This document shows positions 1 to 7,988 of a stretch of 18,542 bases of DNA, one piece after another (the first letter of the stretch is position 1; each line of letters starts with the position of its first letter). Under the pieces are notes generated by a model that was given only the letters and a program-made list of their open reading frames with translations, was not told where the DNA came from and did no database searches. This DNA is from Flavobacteriales bacterium. Its GTDB lineage: Bacteria; Bacteroidota; Bacteroidia; Flavobacteriales; PHOS-HE28. A program made the position numbers and the translations under genes. Where the stretch lies: assembly GCA_008016945.1 (NCBI GenBank), contig SSGN01000148.1, positions 1-18,542 on the forward strand, read 5' to 3'.

Positions 1-438
1 CAACTCCTCGAGCGGTATTCGGCGCATCAGGCTTCGTATCAAGGGCTGTTGTTGGATCTCCTGAAGCACGAACAACGCTATGCACAGAAGCGGTACCTGT
101 GGACCATGCCCGTGTATGTCCTTTGGGGCGAGGGCGACAAGTTGATCCCGCCGGCGGTAGGCCGGGGTATCATGGCCCGCAACGAGTTGCCCGCCGACCA
201 TTGGATCGTCGTGCCCCAAGCCGGACATTCATCCAATGTCGAACACCCCCGGCTGTTCGAGGAACACCTGTTGCGGGTGCTGAAGGATGGTCCTTGCGAG
301 GATCCGAGGCGCCGGAGTGAAGGCCCCTGTACCCTGGAGTACGATCCGTTCTGTGGCTGCGACGGGAAGACCTATCCGAACCGCTGTGCCGCGTGGCGCG
401 CCGGGGTGCGATTGGTGTCCAAGGGAGAATGCCGTTGA
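1..438 (+). CDS. Alpha/beta hydrolase, 5'-truncated, with C-terminal Kazal-like domain
   Basis: The reading frame is open from the first base, so only the C-terminal part of the protein (145 residues) is present. The first part matches the end of an alpha/beta-hydrolase fold. The segment VLWGEGDKLIP carries the usual acid residue of the catalytic triad, and AGHSSNVEHP carries the usual catalytic histidine. The nucleophile elbow would lie upstream of the window. After a short linker the last ~45 residues contain six cysteines and the string FCGCDGKTYPNRC, the hallmark of bacterial Kazal-type serine protease inhibitor domains, ending AGV...GEC. A hydrolase joined to a Kazal domain is unusual, and disulfides would imply an extracytoplasmic protein. 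Substrate unknown. The domain assignments come from motifs and are fairly secure. Confidence 0.8.
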   Translation, partial: QLLERYSAHQASYQGLLLDLLKHEQRYAQKRYLWTMPVYVLWGEGDKLIPPAVGRGIMARNELPADHWIVVPQAGHSSNVEHPRLFEEHLLRVLKDGPCEDPRRRSEGPCTLEYDPFCGCDGKTYPNRCAAWRAGVRLVSKGECR

Positions 439-591
439 ACACCCAGCGCAGAACGTCAACCATCGATCATTGATCGCGGGAGCGGTTTGAACATAGCTCG
501 AACTGCGGGGTTGGTCGGGCATGGGGAGGTACTCATCTATTCAATTGAACCTCGGCCATGGTACATCCGTTCTTTGCTTGGAACGCTGGGT

Positions 592-615
592 TCGTACGGC
601 TGGAACCCCGTACGA
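592..615. other. Perfect 8-bp hairpin in leader region
   Basis: TCGTACGG (592-599) and CCGTACGA (608-615) are perfect reverse complements separated by 8 nt. The hairpin lies 47 nt upstream of the following gene's ATG. It could be a leader stem-loop, an operator, or the terminator of the upstream hydrolase gene. No T-tract follows, so its role is undetermined. Confidence 0.4.
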
Positions 616-662
616 CCACCTGGCGGTAGGAGTGCGATGTCCAACCCAAATATGACCTGTAC

Positions 663-1175
663 ATGGAACGGAAGAACCTGCTGCCCCCGGCATTGATGGA
701 AAGACTGCGCCGGCACTTGTACGAGATCGACTTCGTGTACCGGCGGTTGCCGGACGTGTTGGAGCGCGCGGGCCTGGTCACCACCGTGCAACAGTGGGGC
801 GAGGTGTTCCGTGATCAGATGGCCTCCACCCGCGATCACCGCGCGACCCTCGCGCAACTGGTGGTGTTCTGGGGGCAGCGTCTACGGCCTTGTGCTTGTA
901 CCGAGGTGGACACGCTCCTGAATGAATTGAATCACGCCTTGGTCTCGCGCGCGGGGACCAGCGGCCTTGACCGGCGGCTGCATCAACTTTTCACGGACCT
1001 GCGCCGTATCGTCATGGAACGATTGGACGAAGGCATCGATCTGGCGCAACGATTGGGAGAGTTGGACCTGGCCCGCGGGTTGGAGGCGCTGGTCCTTGTG
1101 GAACATGCGCAGCAACAACGCATGAGCGCGCCGTGGGAGGGGGATGGGCGTGCGGCTGCCATGTCGGCGGCTTGA
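663..1175 (+). CDS. DUF892/YciF-like ferritin-like four-helix protein
   Basis: This 170-residue protein is almost entirely helical. Its N-terminal half follows the pattern of the DUF892 (YciE/YciF) stress-associated family: an opening helix with LYEIDFVYRRLP, like the family's 'LYDAEKQL..LP', then a helix with EVFRDQMASTRDHRATL, like 'AFEEHLEETKGQVERL', then a short loop with a cysteine before a third helix. YciF-type proteins are small ferritin-like bundles linked to osmotic and oxidative stress; biochemical function is poorly known. The C-terminal ~20 residues are alanine-rich and probably disordered. The ATG at 663 has no clear ribosome site. The gene converges on the next gene across 15 bp. 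The family call rests on a remembered pattern, and the metal ligands look divergent. Confidence 0.6.
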   Translation: MERKNLLPPALMERLRRHLYEIDFVYRRLPDVLERAGLVTTVQQWGEVFRDQMASTRDHRATLAQLVVFWGQRLRPCACTEVDTLLNELNHALVSRAGTSGLDRRLHQLFTDLRRIVMERLDEGIDLAQRLGELDLARGLEALVLVEHAQQQRMSAPWEGDGRAAAMSAA

Positions 1176-1190
1176 GCCCAGCGGATCGGC

Positions 1191-1739
1191 TCAGGCGCGC
1201 GCACCATGGGTGCGATCCGAACCTCTGACCTCCTCGATCAAGTAGCTTCCTTGGCTCGCGATGGCCAGACCGTATTGGTGTTGCGCGAGCTTCACGAACA
1301 TCACGTCGCGCGCAGAGAGCAGTACCGTTTCGCCGCCGATCACACCAACCGAAAGGACATTGTCCTCCTCCGGTGTGAATGGATGGGAGGGGTCGAGCAA
1401 CTCGGCGAAGAAGGTGCGCTCCTCAAGACATGGTGCCATCCATCCATGCACCAACGGTGCCACCAAGGATGGCCGGGTATGGAGCGTGTCGAGGTCGTGC
1501 AGGTCCGCATGCACTTGGCGGATCCATGGTGTCATCGCCCTCAACGTTTCTGGCGTGGGATCGGTGTGCGCCCATAAAGGCAGCGGCATGGGGGGCTCGT
1601 GTTGCTGGGTGATCATGAGGTGTTGGGCATCGAGGTCACCCAATCCGGCCCCGATCAGTTCATTCGCCACCAGCCCGAAGTAGTGTTCGGCAGCGCGGGA
1701 TTGTGCTTCACCCGCTTTGTAGTGGAAGGTGAGTGCCAT
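1191..1739 (-). CDS. Hypothetical protein, 182 aa
   Basis: I do not recognise this protein. Starting at the ATG at 1737-1739 (MALTFHYKAGEAQ) it has 182 residues, no signal peptide and no membrane segment. Composition is mixed alpha/beta, with a C-terminal half rich in beta-type segments (VLSVGVIGGETVLLSARDV). An extension to 1805 is possible, but those 22 residues (arginine-rich, with a GTG- or ATG-type start) look like leader DNA. The gene converges on the DUF892-like gene with only 15 bp between stops. Codon use and the lack of low-complexity sequence support real coding over the shorter frames on the other strand. Confidence 0.55.
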   Translation of the reverse strand: MALTFHYKAGEAQSRAAEHYFGLVANELIGAGLGDLDAQHLMITQQHEPPMPLPLWAHTDPTPETLRAMTPWIRQVHADLHDLDTLHTRPSLVAPLVHGWMAPCLEERTFFAELLDPSHPFTPEEDNVLSVGVIGGETVLLSARDVMFVKLAQHQYGLAIASQGSYLIEEVRGSDRTHGARA

Positions 1740-2184
1740 GGTCGTTCTACGGCGGATCCCGTGCCAGGTTTGGTCAGCGCCTTGGGGAACGGACCCCCGG
1801 ATCATGGAATGAAGCGGTGCTCCCGGTCAACGAAGGCACCACGGAGAGCAGGGAACCTCGTGTTTTCCCATGCTCAGAACCGAGCCACAGGTCCTTCGCG
1901 CGGTCGTTCTTGCGGATCGTCCGGCGCCGCGCTCCATGCTACAGGCCCCCCGCCTGGTGCCGCATGCCGTTCGTGGAAGGACATTACGGATGGGCCGACA
2001 TCGAATGTCCAGCTGGTAGGAAGGTGGCCCGTGCGGATGGGGTTGTGCTGCGGGCCCGGTTCCAGAAGGAACCGGTTGGCGTATCTCTTGCAGCGCCTGG
2101 GCTGGGGCGGGCTTGTCTTGGACGGTCGTCAGGTACCACTGCGGAGTTGCAGCGGGCCTATTGGGGTAGGATGATGTTGCCTGC
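1740..2184. other. Gene-poor stretch containing a perfect hairpin
   Basis: No convincing gene is seen in these 445 bases. Open frames on both strands give arginine-, proline- and cysteine-rich nonsense typical of GC-rich shadows. The one clear structure is a perfect 8-bp stem, CCGGTTCC (2056-2063) and GGAACCGG (2068-2075), closed by the tetraloop AGAA. It lies about 110 nt beyond the stop of the minus-strand gene ending at 2185 and could terminate it, although no T-tract follows. A decayed gene cannot be excluded. Confidence 0.4.
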
Positions 2185-2469
2185 TCACAGTCGGCTGAGG
2201 ATGTCATCGATCTGGTCCATCAGTCGGGTGCATGCACGGATGGTGTCGCCGAACAACTCTGGGCGTGGTGTCATGGTGCTTTCCCGCATCGCATCCACCG
2301 CCATGCGCAACCCCGTGCACCGTGGCTCTGAGCCGACCCCTTGCTCCATCTGTTGATCGATGTCGGTGATCAACCCACCATCCAGGTGGCCATGCCGCAA
2401 TTCCGTCTCCAGCATGCGAACGGTGCGGTAAAGGGTGCGTAGTCGGCGGACAAGGTCGGCATCGGTCAT
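2185..2469 (-). CDS. Small helical hypothetical protein, 94 aa
   Basis: This 94-residue frame starts with ATG (2467-2469) and ends with TGA. The product is predicted to be two amphipathic helical stretches (roughly residues 3-25 and 70-94) around a polar middle. It has no signal peptide or membrane segment. I recognise no family. The helical heptad-like pattern (LVRRLRTLYRTVRMLETEL) is more protein-like than the overlapping frames on the other strand. It is divergent from ahpC, with about 390 bp between starts. It could be a small regulatory or scaffolding protein, but nothing in the sequence shows this. Confidence 0.5.
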   Translation of the reverse strand: MTDADLVRRLRTLYRTVRMLETELRHGHLDGGLITDIDQQMEQGVGSEPRCTGLRMAVDAMRESTMTPRPELFGDTIRACTRLMDQIDDILSRL

Positions 2470-2859
2470 GCCGCGAAGATGGGGGAGCGCACAGGATCTG
2501 GGGTCGATGCCGTCATGTACATGGAGCGATCCGGCAGAAGCAAGGGGGGCTTGGAATAGGTTGGAAGATCGATCGTATCATGGTGTTTTGTGAATGATCC
2601 TCTGTGATGGTATTGATGATGTGAATGCAGCGATAGGATCATACGATCATGACGGTCCATGGAATTTCGGACCTTTGCACCGCAGGATCAGGACCAGGTG
2701 GTTGAGGTCGGGTGCGCTGACGTTGATCAGTGCGCGAGGCGATGACCGGTCCGAACTTCGCCAAGTAGGAAGGCCCGATCAAGGGTTTTCCGACTTGTGG
2801 ACAAGGCGGTGGAAGTGCCGCAGGGATCAAGTGGAACAAGGAAAAATTACCGATACGAC
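2470..2859. other. Divergent intergenic region upstream of ahpC
   Basis: These 390 bases between the divergent 94-aa gene and ahpC hold no credible gene. They include an inverted pair GATCGTAT (2571-2578) and ATACGATC (2641-2648) with near-matching flanks and a ~62-nt interval, which could be an operator pair or chance. An ACCTTTGC promoter-like box lies at 2671-2678. The region probably carries both promoters; a peroxide-responsive site is expected for ahpC, but I cannot identify one. Confidence 0.4.
2669..2677 (+). promoter_or_regulatory. Candidate -7 box upstream of ahpC
   Basis: GGACCTTTG resembles the Bacteroidota -7 element TAnnTTTG in its right half. The same ACCTTTG core precedes the nucleotidyltransferase and the fucosidase, and TACCTTTG precedes the ParB gene. 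No clear -33 TTG is seen here. It lies about 180 nt upstream of the ahpC ATG, implying a long leader if real. Confidence 0.3.
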
Positions 2860-3447
2860 ATGGCAACAGAGACCAAAGCACAAGTACAACTTTCGCATCA
2901 ACGTTTCGTGGGATTGGGCAGCACGTTCCCGATCTTCAAGAAGACCGCGGTGGTGAGCACCGAGAAAGGCAAGGAGTTCGCCGAGATCACGAGCGAGGAG
3001 CTCACCAGCAAGCCGGGCCAGTGGACGGTGATGTTCTGGTGGCCGAAGGATTTCACCTTCGTATGCCCCACGGAGATCGCCGCCTTCAACAAGGCGGTGG
3101 GGGAGTTCAAGGACCGCAGCACGCAACTGATCGGAGCGAGCACGGACAGCGAGTTCGTGCACCTGGCGTGGCGCAAGGACCATGCTGACCTGAAGGACCT
3201 GAAGTTCCCCATGCTGGCGGACACCAGCAAGAGCCTGGCCGAAGAGCTGGGTATCCTCACCGTCGAGGAGAAGGTGGCCTATCGCGTCACCTACATCATC
3301 GATCCCGATGGCATGATCCGTTGGGTGAGCGCCTACGACCTCAGTGTGGGCCGGAATGTGGAGGAGGTGCTGCGTGTGCTCGATGCGCTCCAGACCGATG
3401 AGCTCTGCCCCTGCAACTGGACCAAGGGCGAAGCGACCCTGAACTGA
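2860..3447 (+). CDS. ahpC: AhpC-type peroxiredoxin
   Basis: This is a 195-residue AhpC/TSA-family peroxiredoxin, expected to reduce hydrogen peroxide, organic hydroperoxides and possibly peroxynitrite in the cytoplasm. The peroxidatic cysteine is Cys69 in FTFVCPTEI. The C-terminal motif ELCPCNW supplies Cys183 and Cys185, the two-cysteine arrangement known from Mycobacterium tuberculosis AhpC, also 195 residues long, which is recharged by AhpD. The start is placed at the ATG at 2860 (MATETKAQV); the open frame extends 63 bases further upstream, but that sequence does not look like family protein. The adjacent downstream gene encodes an AhpD-like protein, which fits the cysteine pattern. Family assignment is very secure; the electron donor is inferred from the neighbour. 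Confidence 0.96.
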   Translation: MATETKAQVQLSHQRFVGLGSTFPIFKKTAVVSTEKGKEFAEITSEELTSKPGQWTVMFWWPKDFTFVCPTEIAAFNKAVGEFKDRSTQLIGASTDSEFVHLAWRKDHADLKDLKFPMLADTSKSLAEELGILTVEEKVAYRVTYIIDPDGMIRWVSAYDLSVGRNVEEVLRVLDALQTDELCPCNWTKGEATLN

Positions 3448-3459
3448 TCCTCACCGAGA

Positions 3460-3498
3460 ACGAGCGGGGAGGGCGTGCTGAACGTCTTCCCCGTTCGT
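3460..3498 (+). terminator. Strong hairpin between ahpC and ahpD
   Basis: Bases 3460-3471 and 3487-3498 form a 12-bp stem with two G-U wobbles and no mismatch (core GCGGGGA with TCCCCGT), closed by a 15-nt loop. It begins 12 nt after the ahpC stop. No T-tract follows, so it may be an inefficient terminator, an RNA-stability element giving more ahpC than ahpD transcript, or an attenuator. Confidence 0.5.
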
Positions 3499-3604
3499 CT
3501 ATTGGGAAGTGCCGTGGCCACTGGGCTGCACAGGGCGTGAGCTCTTCGGAGAACACCGGACCCGATCGGCACCCATCAACCATCAACGAACCATACCAAC
3601 GACC

Positions 3605-4195
3605 ATGGAGAACATGACACGCGAAGAAGGCGTGACCAGCCTGCTGGAGGAACTCGCATTGCCCGCGGACCACGCCGGTGCCGCCCTCGACCTGTTGGGC
3701 GCCACCGAGAGCCGTTACGTGCGCGACCTGAAGATGAACCTGAAGGCCGTGTTGAAGAGTGCGCACATCGATGCGAAGGGCACCGCGTTGCTGGCGTTGA
3801 GCATCGCGGCGAATCAGAAGAACGCCTCCTTGATCGCCTACTTCAAGGAACTGGCCACCACCCACGGCGCCAACGCGGCAGAGATCGCAGAGGCCCTGGC
3901 GTGCGCCTCCCTGTTGGCGTGCAACAACGTCACCTACCGCTTCCGCCATTTCACCGGCAAACCCAAGTACGACGAGCTTCGCATGGGTCTGCGCATGAAC
4001 ATCATGATGAGCCCGGCCACCGGCAAGGAGTTCTTCGAGTTGATGAGCCTGGCGGTGAGCGCAGTGAACGGATGTGAGATGTGCGTGAAGAGCCACGAGG
4101 CCTCCTTGATCGCGCTCGGGGCCACGGAGGAACGGATCTGGGATGCCATCCGCCTCAGCGGCGTGGTGGTGAGCCTGGACCGTGTGGTGGGTTGA
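3605..4195 (+). CDS. ahpD: AhpD-like alkylhydroperoxidase (carboxymuconolactone decarboxylase family)
   Basis: This 196-residue protein has the AhpD fold signature. Near its end, NGCEMCVKSHE holds the redox pair Cys157/Cys160 and His164, with Glu145 twelve residues before the first cysteine, matching the spacing of the M. tuberculosis AhpD proton-relay residues. The histidine normally found between the two cysteines there is replaced (Glu-Met), so one relay residue differs. The expected role is to pass electrons to AhpC through the CxxC disulfide. The start is the ATG at 3605 (MENMTREEG); an ATG at 3614 is a close alternative. It lies 157 bp after ahpC on the same strand. Other carboxymuconolactone decarboxylase-family roles are possible, but the partner gene makes AhpD most likely. 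Confidence 0.9.
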   Translation: MENMTREEGVTSLLEELALPADHAGAALDLLGATESRYVRDLKMNLKAVLKSAHIDAKGTALLALSIAANQKNASLIAYFKELATTHGANAAEIAEALACASLLACNNVTYRFRHFTGKPKYDELRMGLRMNIMMSPATGKEFFELMSLAVSAVNGCEMCVKSHEASLIALGATEERIWDAIRLSGVVVSLDRVVG

Positions 4196-4204
4196 TCGTT
4201 CTGG

Positions 4205-4237
4205 CCGATGTGGGCCACGGTGTCGTGGCCCCATCGG
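4205..4237. terminator. Bidirectional terminator between ahpD and pepD
   Basis: CCGATG plus GGGCCACG (with one bulged T at 4211) pairs with CGTGGCCC plus CATCGG around a GTGT tetraloop, giving a 14-bp GC-rich stem. It fills the 43-bp gap between two convergent stop codons, so it most likely terminates both transcripts. Confidence 0.75.
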
Positions 4238-4238
4238 T

Positions 4239-5693
4239 TCATGCGAGCCTTTCCAGCACCACCTGCAGGTACTTCCAGAACTTCTGCACGGAAGGGATGT
4301 TCGCCTTCTCGTCGGGGGAGTGTGCGCCGCGGATGGTGGGGCCGAAGCTGATCATCTCCATGCCGGGGTAGTTGCGGCCGATGATGCCGCATTCCAGGCC
4401 GGCATGGCAGGCCATTACATGCGCTTCTTCCTGGAAGAGCTCCTTGTACACCGCGCTCATCAGCTGCAGGATCTTGGCCTCGGGGTGCGGCGTCCAGCCG
4501 GGATAGCCGCCGGTGAACTTCACCTCGCCGCCGATCAGCTCGTACGCCGCGCGGATGGCATCGGCCTCGTCCATCTTCTCGCTCTCCACCGAGCTGCGGG
4601 TGAGGCACATCACCGTGTATTGGCCGTCCTTCAGCTGTATGCGGGCCAGGTTGTTGCTGGTCTGCACCAGGTCCTTCACGTCGGGGCTCATGCGGAAGAT
4701 GCCGTTGGGCGTGGCCTGCACGGCGCGCAGGAAGCCGCGCTGATCCGGAGCGGCCATCACCTTGGCGGGTGCGTCGGCGGCCGCAGTTTCGATCCTCAGC
4801 TCCGGGTCGGTGGTGCGGTACTCCGCGGCGATGGTGTCCGCCAGTTCGCGGAATGCCTTGGTGAACGCGTCGGCCTTGTCGGCGGGCACGGCGACCGTGG
4901 CGTTGCTCTCGCGCGGGATGGCGTTGCGCAGGCTGCCGCCGTCGATGGCGGCGATGCGGATGCCGTGCGGCTCGGCGGCCAGCAGCAGGCGGTTCATCAG
5001 CTTGTTGGCGTTGCCGCGCCCCAGGTGGATCTCCGTGCCGGAGTGGCCGCCGTGCAAGCCCTTCACGCTGATGCGGAAGCCCTTCATGCCCTGCGGTGCG
5101 GCTTCATCGGCGTAGCGTCCCGTGGCTGTCACGTCTAAGCCGCCGGCACAGCCGATGGTGAGCTCGTTGTCCTCCTCGGTGTCCAGGTTCAGCAGGATGG
5201 GCGCGCTGAGCAGGCCGCCCTTCAGCTCGAAGGCGCCGGTCATGCCGGTCTCCTCGTCGATGGTGAAGAGCGCCTCGATGGGCGGGTGGGCGATGTCGGT
5301 GGACGCGAGGATGGTCATGATGGTGGCCACCCCCAGCCCATTATCGGCGCCCAAGGTGGTGCCCTCGGCCTTAACCCAATCGCCGTCCACTTTCATGCGG
5401 ATGCCGTCGGTGTCGAAGTTGAAGTCGGTGCCGGCGTTCTTCTGGTGCACCATGTCCAGGTGGCTCTGCAGCGCCACGGGTGCGGCCTTCTCCTTGCCCT
5501 TGCTACCGGGCTTCTTGATGATCACGTTGCCGGCGTGGTCCACGTGCGTGGGCAGGCCGAGGCCCTCGCCGAAGGCTTTCATGAAGGCGGTGATGCGCGC
5601 CTCCTTCTTGCTGGCACGGGGAATGGCGTTCAGGTCGGCGAAGTGGTTCCAGATGGCCTTGGGTTCGAGGGCGCGGATGGCTGCGTTGGTCAT
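4239..5693 (-). CDS. pepD: Xaa-His dipeptidase (aminoacyl-histidine dipeptidase), M20 family
   Basis: The 484-residue product matches PepD in length (E. coli PepD is about 485) and in all metal-site motifs. These are LQSHLDMVH (His78, Asp80), LGADNGLG (Asp117), TIDEETGMTGA (Glu147/Glu148), NLDTEED (Asp171) and a late GAHSPDEK histidine. The family is a cytosolic zinc dipeptidase that cleaves unspecific dipeptides, including Xaa-His and carnosine. A lid/dimerisation domain lies between about residues 185 and 400, containing HGGHSGTEIHLGRGNAN. The ATG at 5691-5693 gives the expected N-terminus (IWNHFADLNAIPRAS). It appears monocistronic, convergent with ahpD, with a hairpin just past its stop. 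Confidence 0.97.
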   Translation of the reverse strand: MTNAAIRALEPKAIWNHFADLNAIPRASKKEARITAFMKAFGEGLGLPTHVDHAGNVIIKKPGSKGKEKAAPVALQSHLDMVHQKNAGTDFNFDTDGIRMKVDGDWVKAEGTTLGADNGLGVATIMTILASTDIAHPPIEALFTIDEETGMTGAFELKGGLLSAPILLNLDTEEDNELTIGCAGGLDVTATGRYADEAAPQGMKGFRISVKGLHGGHSGTEIHLGRGNANKLMNRLLLAAEPHGIRIAAIDGGSLRNAIPRESNATVAVPADKADAFTKAFRELADTIAAEYRTTDPELRIETAAADAPAKVMAAPDQRGFLRAVQATPNGIFRMSPDVKDLVQTSNNLARIQLKDGQYTVMCLTRSSVESEKMDEADAIRAAYELIGGEVKFTGGYPGWTPHPEAKILQLMSAVYKELFQEEAHVMACHAGLECGIIGRNYPGMEMISFGPTIRGAHSPDEKANIPSVQKFWKYLQVVLERLA

Positions 5694-5796
5694 GGAGTGG
5701 TCGGTGATCGGAGGCGTGCAAGGTACGTGTCGCGCATGAGGCGAACCCTGCCGATGTGACTGCCTGCGGGCCGGGGTGCGGATCGTGTGCCGAGAG

Positions 5797-6540
5797 CTAT
5801 TGGGCCGCTGTTCTTTGGCTCACCACCCGATAGCGAAGGAGCACATCCGGAACGGTCGCCGTGCTCCCTGTATTTCGGGCGTCGCGCAGGGGGCGAGGTT
5901 CCGACCATTCCAGGTCCTTGGCCGTGGGCTTTGCAGGCAGCGCGGTCAGGTCGAAGGCGAGCCAGGTGTGCTCTTCGATGTGGAAGCTCAGGACCCGGGT
6001 GTTGGATGCGCTGTTCAGGTCCGCCATTGCGGTGACCACCAGCATGCCGTTCTCCTCGCGGAAGAGCGACCGGTCGATGGTGGCGTAGGCATTGTCCTTC
6101 GGGCCAGCGTACAGGCTCAAGCGGATCTGGTCCGGCTCCAATGATCGTGGTGTGATCCGTTCGTGGGGTACGCTCACTTCCACTTCCAAGGCCAGGGCTT
6201 CACCGTTCATCTGTGGAGGCCGCGGGATGCTCAGCAGGCTGAGCAGACTGAGCCCGGCGATCCCCCATAGTCCCGCCTGACCCAACAGGACCGAAAGCCC
6301 CAGGGCCTTCCAGAACTGGGACCATTCCACCGCATGCGCCAGCTTGGTGCCCAGCAGGCCCAACAAGGCACCGCCGAAGAAGCCAGCCGGGACCAGGACG
6401 AACGCGATCAACATACCGCGTCCGCCTTCGAAGTCGCTTACACCATGCACCTTCGTCACCTTGTCGGCCACGGGTGCGGTCGCCATGGCGGTGATGATGC
6501 CGGTGATCAGGGCGACCAGTAGTGCGATCTTCCAGGACAT
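5797..6540 (-). CDS. Hypothetical membrane protein, three N-terminal TM segments
   Basis: I do not recognise a family. From the ATG at 6538-6540 (MSWKIALLV) the protein has 247 residues. Three hydrophobic segments are visible at about residues 5-21, 43-66 and 80-103, the second very glycine-rich (VLVPAGFFGGALLGLLG). A soluble C-terminal domain of about 140 residues follows, with beta-type segments (ALALEVEVSVP, LSFHIEEHTWLAFDLTAL). An earlier start at 6582 would add 14 polar residues and is less likely ahead of a membrane segment. It ends in TAG, one of only two genes in the window to do so. It is divergent from the next gene, with 62 bp between starts, so the two may share a control region. 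Confidence 0.65.
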   Translation of the reverse strand: MSWKIALLVALITGIITAMATAPVADKVTKVHGVSDFEGGRGMLIAFVLVPAGFFGGALLGLLGTKLAHAVEWSQFWKALGLSVLLGQAGLWGIAGLSLLSLLSIPRPPQMNGEALALEVEVSVPHERITPRSLEPDQIRLSLYAGPKDNAYATIDRSLFREENGMLVVTAMADLNSASNTRVLSFHIEEHTWLAFDLTALPAKPTAKDLEWSEPRPLRDARNTGSTATVPDVLLRYRVVSQRTAAQ

Positions 6541-6602
6541 GGGTGTGTGTGCGGGTGAAGTTCGCGAACTTCGGTGGGCCACAATACAGTACGGTGGAAA
6601 GA

Positions 6603-7988
6603 ATGACAGAGCGAATGGTCAGGATCACGCAGCAAGGCCGCTCCGGTGAGGTGATCTATGAGGAGGCCGGGGGGCGGATAGCGGGCTGGTGGGAGTTCGG
6701 CGGCGGCCATGCGATCGCCATCGTGAGCATGGGCAGTACGAGCGAATGGCGGAATGGCCATGCGTGGGCGGAAGCGCGGCGTGCGGGCATCCTGCGCTTC
6801 GTGGCCGATGAAGTGGTGCGGCAGAAGGCATCCGGCTGCCATGCGGAGATCGATGAGGAGGGCGGAATGATCACCCTGTACCAAGGGCCGGGGTCGGCAT
6901 CGAGTAGCTCAGCGGTCGCACACCCACCTTCATCATCTGTGATCGACCGGAAAGCGAAAGCCGCGACCTTCGTGAGGCGCTATACCAAGCTCAAGGCCAT
7001 GTTCGGGATCGTCGTGCTTCTCATCGCCCTTGTTGCTGGTGCGATCCATTGGGCCGGGAAGAAGGTGCTCACCGTGGCGCCGACGAGCGGTGTGCCACTG
7101 GGTGCCTGCGTGCGCACCAGCTCCCACATTGCATCACTCATACAGAGCACCGATCCACACCTGCCGGAGATCACGGGCCGTGGTGCCCATGCCACCACGA
7201 GCGTCAGCATCCTGCTCATTCCAGTGGATGGTGGCCGACCGAGGAAGATCCTCATCGCCGAAGGGCTCAATTCCAACCAGTTCGCCCTGGCGAAGATCCT
7301 CGGAGCCGACGGGGCCACGCTCTGGTTCGATGTGAACGGCCTTGGCGGCGTGGACTTGGAACGCATGGAGCTGCTCGAGCCGTCGGAAGCGATCGTCCCG
7401 CACGTGCCCAAGCCGGGTCTGCCGTTCGCACCCGATGCGGGCAGGTACCTCTCCGCAGGCTTCATTGCCGCACCCGGCCAGTGGCTGGGCCTGCACACGG
7501 AAGAAGAGCTTCGCACAGCCTACGCACCGGGGAAGTTCGTGCGACGTGTGGTGGCACAGGAGGACAGCGAACAGATGCGGCGATTGTACCGTGGTACGCT
7601 CGAGGCACCGGTTGACGACAAGTACCACCGCATCGTTGCGATGGATCCGGTGAACGCCGCGGAGTACCACAATGCCGCCTTCCTCCGCATGGACGACCGG
7701 TCGGAGCCGTTGCGGCTCTCCGGTCCCGATGGTGTGCTCATGATCCACACCTCGGTCCCTGGACTGAAGGGCACGGCCATCATCTCACGTGTGGATCTTG
7801 ATGGCGCGGTGCGCTGGACGGTGGATACGGCCCTGGACCGCTTCAAGCTGGAACAGATCCTGCCCGGTGAGGAAACGTTCGCCTTCGTGGGAACGCGCAT
7901 TCCCGTTGAAGGCAAAGTGAGCGAGCCACTGGTGGTGATCATGGAGAACGCCACGGGGCGGATGACCACGCACTCGCTTTGGCAGTGA
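6603..7988 (+). CDS. Hypothetical protein: WEFGGG-type N-domain, single TM, large C-domain
   Basis: The 461-residue product has three parts. Residues ~6-93 form a small domain containing WWEFGGGHAIAIV and HAWAEARRAGILRFVADEVVRQK, a pattern I have seen in unnamed bacterial proteins but cannot name. A serine-rich linker (~95-115) leads to one membrane segment at about 132-150 (MFGIVVLLIALVAGAIHWAG). The remaining ~300 residues are probably outside the cytoplasm and beta-rich. They have no catalytic motif I recognise. The start at ATG 6603 follows a purine-rich stretch (GGAAAGA); the open frame reaches back to 6522 but would overlap the divergent gene. It could be a membrane sensor or surface-associated protein. 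Function unknown. Confidence 0.65.
   Translation: MTERMVRITQQGRSGEVIYEEAGGRIAGWWEFGGGHAIAIVSMGSTSEWRNGHAWAEARRAGILRFVADEVVRQKASGCHAEIDEEGGMITLYQGPGSASSSSAVAHPPSSSVIDRKAKAATFVRRYTKLKAMFGIVVLLIALVAGAIHWAGKKVLTVAPTSGVPLGACVRTSSHIASLIQSTDPHLPEITGRGAHATTSVSILLIPVDGGRPRKILIAEGLNSNQFALAKILGADGATLWFDVNGLGGVDLERMELLEPSEAIVPHVPKPGLPFAPDAGRYLSAGFIAAPGQWLGLHTEEELRTAYAPGKFVRRVVAQEDSEQMRRLYRGTLEAPVDDKYHRIVAMDPVNAAEYHNAAFLRMDDRSEPLRLSGPDGVLMIHTSVPGLKGTAIISRVDLDGAVRWTVDTALDRFKLEQILPGEETFAFVGTRIPVEGKVSEPLVVIMENATGRMTTHSLWQ

Noticed and set aside
1733..2356. 207-residue plus-strand frame across the gene-poor region
   Set aside because: No recognisable motif, irregular composition, and overlap with two better-supported minus-strand genes.
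4182..5138. 318-residue plus-strand frame over pepD
   Set aside because: Shadow of the pepD coding strand; composition is alanine/histidine/glycine-rich without family features.
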